NCBI GenBank assembly: GCA_949744025.1
Contig: CATJWA010000184.1
Coordinates: 1-19,715, forward strand
DNA length: 19,715 nucleotides
Reading direction: 5' to 3'
Origin: an uncultured Eubacteriales bacterium
Lineage (GTDB): Bacteria > Bacillota > Clostridia > Oscillospirales > Oscillospiraceae
Below are positions 1 through 5,187 of this stretch, in pieces. Under the pieces are notes generated by a model. It did no database searches, was not told the origin of the DNA, and saw only the letters and a program-made list of their open reading frames with translations. Within the stretch, counting starts at the first letter, position 1. Each line of letters begins with the position of its first letter. Both the position numbers and the translations under genes were made by a program.

Positions 1-2067
1 CCGGAAGCCGCCGCCTCGCCCGCGCCCGTCACCGCGGAGACCTACGCCGAGTGCGACAGGCGCATTTCCAACTGGCTCGAGCAGAACAAAAGCCGCCTGC
101 CGCTGAGCGAGGTCCTATCGCTGGACAAAGCCGTGTTTTTCGCCGGCTATGACGGCAGCCCAGCCCAGACGGTGGAGTACGAGCCGGTTCCGGAGCTGCT
201 CGGCGAGCCCGAAAACGACACCAGCATGACCGGCGACGTCTACTACTGGCGCGACGACAGCGGCACGGCCACCCCCGAGCGGGCCGCGGCGGAGCTTGTC
301 ACGGTGATGCTCGAGCACCTGAAAAGCCTGCCGGAGGACCGCCGCACCTTCACCATAACGGACTACTCCGTCAAGGACCAGACTGTTTACGCCTGGGAGG
401 ATTTGCCGGGGGAGATAATGAGCTGGCGCAGCTTCGATTTTAACGGCCTGAGCCATGACGAGGCCGTCATGGAGGTGAGAAAACAGCTCTGGAGCTGGTA
501 TTCCCAGCCCACGCCCTTTGCCGAGTTTGAGTATATTTTCGCCCTCGGCGAGGACATGTGGGCCCTCGACCCGTACTTCACCTTCGACTACGAGGGCCTG
601 ATAAACATGTACCGCCGCGAGGAAATGGAGGCCGCCGGCCTTATCGCACCGGACGGCCTGTGCCTTGAGTACCAGCAGGGTAGCCCCAGCATTTTCGACC
701 ACATCCTCATGCGCGACGGCAATGTCTGGCGCATGCAGCGGGCGGGCGCGCTGGAGGAAATGTTCAGGGAAACGGTCTGGATTGAGCGCATGGGCGGCTA
801 CACCCTCAGCCAGCTTGAGCACAGCATGATAGAGGGCGGAAGGGAGTATTACATCGAGGGCGCTGCCGGTGAGTACCTGCGCCGCCTCAGGCTCGACCCC
901 GAGGGCATGTACGCGCACATGGACGAGCTGGGCTTCCCCCGTCTGGCCTGGCTGTGCGACCATATGTCCTATGAGGCGAACAATGAGGGCCTCACCCCCG
1001 AGGGAGACAGCGTTTCCGCTGAGCTGCTGGGGAAATACATGGCCTTTCACAGCCGCGAAACAGCCCACGACGAGCGCCCCCTGCCTCCCGCGGCGGGCGT
1101 GCTGTGCCCCGCTCTGTGCTACGACGGAATCAGGGTCAGGGCCGACTCAAAGCCCCAGCTCAATTACGCCGATGACAGTCTGCTGGTGTTCAGCGACTGG
1201 TCCGGCGTGTACGCCTACGATTTCGGGAAGGAAGAAATTGTCTTTACCGCCGACCTGCTCACCGCGATGGGCTGCGAGCTGACACAGGGCAGGCGGTTTG
1301 TCCGCCCGCTGGTGGACGACGGCGGCGGACGCATCCGCCTTGCCTACAGGGAGGAGGACTGGGACCACTGGCTTGTCCGCTACGAGATTGACACAAGCGA
1401 CTGGAGCTGGGAATTTGTGGAATACGAGCTGCCCAACACCGAGGCGGATAAGCTCTCCACCTGTGACCCAAACGACCCCGGGCAGGGCAGAATCGAGCTG
1501 AAAACGCTCACCGGCACCAATTCCACACAGCTGCTGAGCGACCTGACCTTCATCCGCGGCGGCGAGGAACTGCGCGTGTTCGACGGCTTTGATTTCAGCG
1601 GCCGGGGCGGGACCGTCCCCGTCCCCTCAAAGGACCTTGAGCGCAGCGTCCACAACGCGCTGCTGTGCCGCTATGACCTGCCCGGCGATTTTCAGTGCGA
1701 GGCTCACGAGACGCTGGGCGCTCGCCCCGACGGCGCGGGCAATACGGTGTGCTGGATTGCCTTTCAGTGCGAGGCGTTCAGCTTGGCCAACGGCGCGCCG
1801 CTGAGCACCTCCTGCGTGCGAAGCTGCGCGGCGCTGACCTTCCGCACCGACGAGTCGGGCCGCTGTGTCCTGACGGACTTCGACGGGCCGGACAAGGGCC
1901 CCTGGGGCGGGGAGATAGCCCGCATTTTCCCCGAGGACCTGCGCGGCAGTGTCGGAGACGCCGAAATGGAGGAGGCCCTTGCGAGAAGCTGCATTTCCCA
2001 GGCAATGGAGCACTTCGGCCTCGTCTCCGGAGCGGATGAAAACAGCTCTCGGAAGGCGTACAGATAG
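1..2067 (+). CDS. Large protein cut by the left edge, possible C-terminal part of a BlaR1/M56-like sensor
   Basis: The reading frame is open from base 1 to a TAG at 2065-2067. It has no start in the window: the GTG at 133 lies inside continuous coding sequence, so the gene begins upstream. The visible 688 residues are acidic and rich in aromatic residues, with no membrane segment, so they look like a soluble or extracellular region. A stretch near 1165-1290 (LLVFSDWSGVYAYDFGKEE, then MGCELTQG) recalls the propeller-like repeat seen C-terminal to the membrane domain in clostridial BlaR1/M56-type proteins. That resemblance is from memory and is weak; the peptidase part would lie outside the window. 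The Cys residues near 1660-1860 could form disulfides. A GC-rich hairpin follows the stop, and the next gene is a recombinase. The coding call is secure; the family is not. Confidence 0.8.
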   Translation, partial: PEAAASPAPVTAETYAECDRRISNWLEQNKSRLPLSEVLSLDKAVFFAGYDGSPAQTVEYEPVPELLGEPENDTSMTGDVYYWRDDSGTATPERAAAELVTVMLEHLKSLPEDRRTFTITDYSVKDQTVYAWEDLPGEIMSWRSFDFNGLSHDEAVMEVRKQLWSWYSQPTPFAEFEYIFALGEDMWALDPYFTFDYEGLINMYRREEMEAAGLIAPDGLCLEYQQGSPSIFDHILMRDGNVWRMQRAGALEEMFRETVWIERMGGYTLSQLEHSMIEGGREYYIEGAAGEYLRRLRLDPEGMYAHMDELGFPRLAWLCDHMSYEANNEGLTPEGDSVSAELLGKYMAFHSRETAHDERPLPPAAGVLCPALCYDGIRVRADSKPQLNYADDSLLVFSDWSGVYAYDFGKEEIVFTADLLTAMGCELTQGRRFVRPLVDDGGGRIRLAYREEDWDHWLVRYEIDTSDWSWEFVEYELPNTEADKLSTCDPNDPGQGRIELKTLTGTNSTQLLSDLTFIRGGEELRVFDGFDFSGRGGTVPVPSKDLERSVHNALLCRYDLPGDFQCEAHETLGARPDGAGNTVCWIAFQCEAFSLANGAPLSTSCVRSCAALTFRTDESGRCVLTDFDGPDKGPWGGEIARIFPEDLRGSVGDAEMEEALARSCISQAMEHFGLVSGADENSSRKAYR

Positions 2068-2128
2068 CCAAAACAGGCGGGCTTGCAAGCCGAAAAAAGC
2101 CGCCGTGAAAATCCATGAAATATGCCGA

Positions 2129-2161
2129 CGCCCCCGGGCCGCGAAAGCGGACTCGGGGGCG
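2129..2161 (+). terminator. Possible intrinsic terminator after the first gene
   Basis: An 8-bp GC stem CGCCCCCG (2129-2136) pairs with CGGGGGCG (2154-2161). Inside it is a 4-bp CCGC/GCGG stem capped by a GAAA tetraloop. Only ATTT follows, so the U-tract is poor. It sits 62 bp after the stop of the preceding gene, where a terminator is expected. Confidence 0.4.
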
Positions 2162-2167
2162 ATTTGC

Positions 2168-2205
2168 GCCGCCCCGGACGCCGGATATCGAGCGCCCGGG
2201 GCGGC
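2168..2205 (+). repeat. GC-rich inverted repeat (hairpin)
   Basis: GCCGCCCCGG (2168-2177) pairs perfectly with CCGGGGCGGC (2196-2205) across an 18-nt loop. No T-run follows on either strand. It may work together with the hairpin just upstream as a compound transcription barrier between the sensor-like gene and the recombinase gene. Confidence 0.45.
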
Positions 2206-2345
2206 GGCTTGGCGGGCAATGCGTTTCACGCCGAATTTTATGCAATTCACGCCGGGGACGATACGCGGCGGAGAGAATGTGCTATGATTTACTCGGCCAA
2301 ATAATGGCCGACACCGCGGCGCTTGCATACGCTGTAGAAATAAGC

Positions 2346-2374
2346 TGGAAAGCTCCGCGCGGCTTTGCTATACT
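2346..2374 (+). promoter_or_regulatory. Candidate promoter of the recombinase gene
   Basis: An extended -10, TGCTATACT (2366-2374), lies 17 bp after a weak -35, TGGAAA (2346-2351, four of six matches to TTGACA). Transcription would start near 2381, about 54 bases before the recombinase ATG. The call rests on consensus only. Confidence 0.5.
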
Positions 2375-2434
2375 GTACATGTCATAAAAGCTCGGCGCCC
2401 CGCGAAACGGGGCGGAGAAGGGAGAAAGCGCGGC

Positions 2435-3280
2435 ATGGACAGGAGAATAATTACAAAGTCGGAGATTGCGGACTTTTCGGAAATGCTCAGACGGGAGGAG
2501 CGCAGCGGAGGAACGGCGGAGAAATATATGCGCGATGTCAGGGCGCTTGCGCTCTGGCTGGACGGCAGGGAGGTTTCGGCTGACGCGGTCGCGGCCTGGA
2601 AGGAGGAGCTTCTTCGCTCGGGCTACGCGCCGGCGACGATAAACTCCATGCTCTCGGCCGTAAACAGCTTTCTGCGCTGCCACGGCTGGAACGACTGCCG
2701 GACGCGCTTTCTGCGAATACAGCGCCGCATTTTCCGCAGTGCGGAAAGGGAGATTACCCGCGATGATTACGGACGGCTGCTGCGGGCCGCGTCCCGTTCC
2801 GGCCGCGGCAGGCTGGAGCTTCTGCTCGAGACAATCTGCGCAACCGGCATACGTGTGTCCGAGGTGCGCGAAATCACCGTGGAGGCGGCGCGGCGGGGCG
2901 TGGCGGAAATTTACCTCAAGGGAAAGGTGCGCACCATACTCCTGCCGGGCAAGCTGTGCCGAAAGCTTCTGAAATACGCGAAAAAGGAAAAAATCGCCTC
3001 CGGCGAAATTTTCCTCACCAGAGGCGGAGCGGGGATGTCCAGGCAGCAGATATGGCGCGAGATGAAGCGGCTGTGCGCCGCGGCGGGCGTGGCGGAGAGC
3101 AAGGTGTTTCCGCACAACCTGCGCCACCTGTTCGCCACGGTGTTTTACAGGGCCAGCCATGACATAGCGCTGCTGGCCGACCTGCTGGGACACAGCTCGA
3201 TAAACACCACGCGCCTGTACATAGCGACCGCAGGCGCGGACCACCGCCGAGCCATTGAGCGCCTGGGACTGATAAGTTAG
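2435..3280 (+). CDS. Tyrosine recombinase, likely DNA invertase of the adjacent element
   Basis: This 281-residue protein is a complete XerC/D-type site-specific recombinase. Residues 10-95 form the helical SAM-like core-binding domain and 105-275 the catalytic domain. All catalytic residues are visible: Arg140 in ATGIRVSEV, Lys164 in LKGKVR, His227 and Arg230 in HNLRH, His253 in LLGHSS, and Tyr262 in TTRLY. Such enzymes cut and rejoin DNA through a 3'-phosphotyrosine. The ATG at 2435 is preceded by a purine-rich site (GGGAGAAAG). The stop codon ends two bases before the left 27-bp inverted repeat of an element that carries a promoter. This is the arrangement of invertases that control surface structures, for example FimB/FimE or C. 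difficile RecV. XerC/D-like housekeeping use or prophage integration is less likely, because no dif-like context or phage genes are seen. The role as inverter is inference. Confidence 0.93.
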   Translation: MDRRIITKSEIADFSEMLRREERSGGTAEKYMRDVRALALWLDGREVSADAVAAWKEELLRSGYAPATINSMLSAVNSFLRCHGWNDCRTRFLRIQRRIFRSAEREITRDDYGRLLRAASRSGRGRLELLLETICATGIRVSEVREITVEAARRGVAEIYLKGKVRTILLPGKLCRKLLKYAKKEKIASGEIFLTRGGAGMSRQQIWREMKRLCAAAGVAESKVFPHNLRHLFATVFYRASHDIALLADLLGHSSINTTRLYIATAGADHRRAIERLGLIS

Positions 3281-3281
3281 C

Positions 3282-3308
3282 GCGGCTGTTTACAAAATTT
3301 ATATTTTG
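3282..3308 (+). repeat. Left inverted repeat (IRL) of the invertible element
   Basis: These 27 bases match the reverse complement of 3635-3661 with no mismatch; the next base on either side differs. The outer part reads GCGGCTGTTTA. The inner part contains the dyad CAAAAT-TTAT-ATTTTG (3293-3308), as expected for two recombinase arms around a short crossover region. Confidence 0.95.
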
Positions 3309-3367
3309 TCTGTGCACAGAGGGGACCGGACGGAGCTTTGCGCGCAAAAAAAGCAAGCGGCAGCGCA

Positions 3368-3394
3368 GGCTGAAGAAAAACACGGTTTTCAGCC
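3368..3394. repeat. Hairpin inside the invertible segment
   Basis: GGCTGAAGA (3368-3376) pairs with TTTTCAGCC (3386-3394), nine pairs including one G-U, around a 9-nt loop. No T-run follows on the + strand. On the - strand a T7 tract comes only about 14 nt later, so a terminator role is doubtful. Confidence 0.4.
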
Positions 3395-3447
3395 ACGCCG
3401 CCGGTAAAAATGTTAAATTAGTGTAAATTTTCACAAAAAGCGCCCGC

Positions 3448-3472
3448 TGACAGGCCTGTGCGCTGTCATTTT
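3448..3472 (+). terminator. Weak intrinsic terminator inside the invertible segment
   Basis: TGACAG (3448-3453) pairs with CTGTCA (3463-3468) and is followed at once by TTTT (3469-3472). In the present orientation it could stop transcripts running out of the recombinase gene before they reach the pilus promoter. The stem has only six pairs. Confidence 0.35.
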
Positions 3473-3492
3473 GGATATGTTGCGCATATAAT
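3463..3492 (+). promoter_or_regulatory. Secondary promoter candidate inside the invertible segment
   Basis: A perfect TATAAT (3487-3492) lies 18 bp after CTGTCA (3463-3468, four of six matches to TTGACA). The -35 overlaps the right arm of the hairpin at 3448-3468. It points the same way as the stronger promoter at 3548 and is weaker by consensus. Confidence 0.3.
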
Positions 3493-3547
3493 TGAGAGCG
3501 GCAACTATATCTTGCGGTTTGCGCGCTGCGAAGCGAGAAAAATGTCC

Positions 3548-3575
3548 TTGAAATTTTTCAGATTTGTGCTATAAT
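3548..3575 (+). promoter_or_regulatory. Main promoter of the pilus operon, inside the invertible segment
   Basis: TTGAAA (3548-3553), a 16-bp spacer, then TATAAT (3570-3575) with an extended -10 (TGCTATAAT, 3567-3575). This is a near-consensus housekeeping-sigma promoter. The predicted start near 3582 gives a leader of about 136 nt that crosses the right inverted repeat before the ATG at 3718. Inverting the segment would turn this promoter away from the pilus genes. Confidence 0.8.
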
Positions 3576-3584
3576 TATTTATGT

Positions 3585-3617
3585 GGAGGTATGTCCTGCC
3601 TCCGCGGAAGCAGGACA
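3585..3617 (+). promoter_or_regulatory. Two mutually exclusive hairpins at the start of the pilus mRNA leader
   Basis: GGAGG (3585-3589) can pair with CCTCC (3599-3603). Alternatively TGTCCTGC (3592-3599) can pair with GCAGGACA (3610-3617). The two structures share bases, so only one can form at a time. No U-tract follows. They may affect transcript stability or an early regulatory step; function is unknown. Confidence 0.35.
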
Positions 3618-3634
3618 CATTCCGCAGAGCCTGT

Positions 3635-3661
3635 CAAAATATAAATTTTGTAAACAGCCGC
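3635..3661 (-). repeat. Right inverted repeat (IRR) of the invertible element
   Basis: This is the perfect inverted copy of 3282-3308. It contains CAAAAT-ATAA-ATTTTG (3635-3650) and ends 56 bases before the ATG of the first pilus-operon gene. In the ON state it would be transcribed as part of the 5' leader. Confidence 0.95.
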
Positions 3662-3702
3662 CGGGCGGAACATCGCGCACGGCGGGCGTGTGTGCGTAAG
3701 TG

Positions 3703-3708
3703 AAGGAG
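3703..3708 (+). promoter_or_regulatory. Ribosome binding site that decides the start of the first pilus-operon gene
   Basis: AAGGAG lies nine bases before the ATG at 3718. An in-frame GTG at 3700 overlaps this site and has no ribosome site of its own, so 3718 is taken as the start. Confidence 0.8.
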
Positions 3709-3717
3709 AAGCCCCGC

Positions 3718-4509
3718 ATGACGGATAAGGAATTGCAAAAACTCGGCCGCCGCGAGCTTTTGGAGATGCTGCTCGACCAGGCGAAGGAGAGCGAGCGTCT
3801 CGGCGCGCTGCTCAAGGAAACTGACGAACAGCTCCGCACGGCGCAGGAGGGCTATGAGCGCCTTCGCGAGCGGCTTGACCGCAAGGACGAGCGGATACAC
3901 GAGCTTGAAGCCGAGCTGGAGACGGAGCGGGAGCAGCGGCAGGCGGACAGCGGAGCGCAGCGCGAGCAGCTTGAAGCCGAGCTTGAGGCTGAGCGCCGCC
4001 GGTTTGAGACCGAGCGCGAACGGCTTGAGGCGGGATTCGAGGAGCGGCGCGGACAGCTTGAAGCCGAGCTGGAGGCCGAGCGCAGGAGGCTTGAGGACGA
4101 GAAGGCGCAGCTTGAGGCGGAGTCGGCACGTCTGCGGGCCGAGCTTGAGGCCAGGCCGGTATGGAGCATACATGACGGAACTGAGCCCGGCTCCATAGCG
4201 GAGGCCGCGCTGAAGATAAACGAGGTGTTTGAAGCGGCCCAGCGCGCGGCGGATTTTTATCTGGAGAGCCTGCATGAGCTCTATCCGCTGCCGGAGGGCG
4301 CGGAGCTGCCCGAGCCGCCGCGGGCAAAAAAAGCGGCGCAGCACGCCTCAAGAACCGCGCTTGTTCCGGTGACAGCCTCGTCCGCCAGACCCGGCGCGCA
4401 GACTGTGGTCATTCGCGCGGCGAAGCCGGCCGGACGGCAGGAAGCGAAGCGCCAGAGAGGAGCAGGAAAGGGAGAATCGGTCCTTTTCCGCGGCCGGCAG
4501 CATGATTAA
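3718..4509 (+). CDS. Coiled-coil protein opening the pilus operon
   Basis: This 263-residue protein has no signal peptide or membrane segment, so it is probably cytoplasmic. Residues 1-20 (MTDKELQKLGRRELLEMLL) lead into a long charged coiled coil, about 20-145. That coil holds two copies of QLEAELEAERRR (84-95 and 113-124, 29 residues apart). A conserved-looking segment follows at 158-184 (GSIAEAALKINEVFEAAQ, then RAADFYLES), which recalls hypothetical proteins often found in clostridial sortase loci. The tail from 200 is basic, Ala- and Arg-rich and probably disordered. It is the first gene after the invertible promoter, 18 bp before the signal peptidase gene. A scaffold or localisation role for pilus assembly, loosely like DivIVA, is inference. 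I do not recognise a named function. Confidence 0.85.
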   Translation: MTDKELQKLGRRELLEMLLDQAKESERLGALLKETDEQLRTAQEGYERLRERLDRKDERIHELEAELETEREQRQADSGAQREQLEAELEAERRRFETERERLEAGFEERRGQLEAELEAERRRLEDEKAQLEAESARLRAELEARPVWSIHDGTEPGSIAEAALKINEVFEAAQRAADFYLESLHELYPLPEGAELPEPPRAKKAAQHASRTALVPVTASSARPGAQTVVIRAAKPAGRQEAKRQRGAGKGESVLFRGRQHD

Positions 4510-4527
4510 AAAACGAACGGTGAGCCT

Positions 4528-5142
4528 ATGAAAAAGAAAAACGCGAAGGCGCCTGCCGGCAGGGCTGAGAAGGAAAAGCTTGAAATTCCCTCCATAGCCC
4601 AGCTTGAAAAGGAGCTCGGACGCGAGAAATACCGCCGGCGCTTCCGGAGAGTGCTCAAAAGCACGATTTTTGCGCTCATCACGGTGGCCGCGGCCGCGGT
4701 GCTTGTGGCGACGCTGTGGATGCCGGTTTTGCAGATAAGCGGAAACTCTATGACCCCGACGCTGACGGGAGGCGAGATAGTTGTCTCGCTCAAGGGCTCA
4801 AGCTTTGAAACAGGGGACATAGTGGCGTTTTATTATGACAACAAGATACTGGTCAAGCGGGTCATAGCGGGACCCGGGGACTGGGTGGACATAGCCGAGG
4901 ACGGAACGGTTTACGTCAACGAGCAGGAGATTTACGAGCCGTACCTGGTGGAAAAGGCCATGGGCGACTGCAACATAACGCTGCCGTATCAGGTTCCGGA
5001 ATCGAGGGTGTTTGTGATGGGAGATCACCGGAGCGTGTCGCTGGATTCACGAAACACCGTGCTCGGATGCGTGTCATACGATCAGGTCGTGGGACGGCTG
5101 GTGTTCCGCATATGGCCGTTTGAGTCGCTCGGGCTTGTGTAA
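4528..5142 (+). CDS. lepB: Signal peptidase I of the pilus locus
   Basis: This 204-residue protein has a charged cytoplasmic N-terminus (1-44), one membrane segment (about 45-66) and the S26 catalytic domain. The nucleophile is Ser74 in SGNSMTP. The general base is Lys110 in ILVKRVIAGPGD. The conserved C-terminal box is GDHRSVSLDSR (165-175), with His in place of the usual Asn after GD. The catalytic dyad is kept, so it is probably an active leader peptidase and not an inactive SipA-like chaperone. It would cleave signal peptides of the secreted pilus proteins encoded next to it. The ribosome site is a modest GGTGAG. The gene ends 45 bp before the large adhesin gene. Confidence 0.93.
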   Translation: MKKKNAKAPAGRAEKEKLEIPSIAQLEKELGREKYRRRFRRVLKSTIFALITVAAAAVLVATLWMPVLQISGNSMTPTLTGGEIVVSLKGSSFETGDIVAFYYDNKILVKRVIAGPGDWVDIAEDGTVYVNEQEIYEPYLVEKAMGDCNITLPYQVPESRVFVMGDHRSVSLDSRNTVLGCVSYDQVVGRLVFRIWPFESLGLV

Positions 5143-5187
5143 AAAGATGCAGGGGATATAACGAATTCTCGGGGAAGGAGGGTACGG

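Larger units (their letters stand above)
2068..2434. other. Intergenic region upstream of the recombinase
   Basis: No credible gene is seen in these 367 bases. The region holds two GC-rich hairpins (2129-2161 and 2168-2205). It also has two direct copies of TTCACGCCG (2225-2233 and 2246-2254, start-to-start 21 bp) that flank a small dyad GAATT/AATTC (2233-2248). The recombinase promoter candidate lies at 2346-2374. Short open frames here have no ribosome site and no protein-like composition. Confidence 0.6.
3282..3661. other. Predicted invertible promoter element (phase switch)
   Basis: Perfect 27-bp inverted repeats (3282-3308 and 3635-3661) enclose 326 bp (3309-3634) with no gene. The segment holds a near-consensus promoter at 3548-3575 pointing right towards the pilus operon, a weaker one at 3463-3492, and a possible terminator at 3448-3472. 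The recombinase gene ends two bases to the left. In the orientation read here the pilus operon would be ON. After inversion the strong promoter would lie near the left end and fire leftward, antisense to the recombinase. I found no convincing promoter on the opposite strand that would then face the pilus genes. The repeats and promoter are read directly; inversion is inferred from the context. Confidence 0.85.

Noticed and set aside
2115..2387. Small open frames between the first gene and the recombinase
   Set aside because: They are Pro/Arg-rich, cover GC hairpins and lack ribosome sites.
2435..3280. Recombinase as integrase of a prophage or genomic island
   Set aside because: No phage or plasmid genes, no tRNA target and no direct-repeat att sites are visible, while perfect inverted repeats lie beside the gene.
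3422..3435. Near-palindrome TGTAAATTTTCACA as an operator inside the invertible segment
   Set aside because: It matches its reverse complement at only 10 of 14 positions, which AT-rich DNA gives by chance.
3581..3703. Possible 40-codon leader peptide across the right repeat, ending at the ribosome site of the coiled-coil gene
   Set aside because: Its ATG coincides with the predicted transcription start, so it has no ribosome site, and leaderless translation is uncommon in Firmicutes. The peptide is Arg-rich with no recognisable pattern. The ATG at 3591 has GGAGG only one base away and gives just 17 codons.
3700..3717. Upstream GTG start for the coiled-coil gene
   Set aside because: The GTG overlaps the AAGGAG ribosome site that serves ATG 3718 and has no site of its own.
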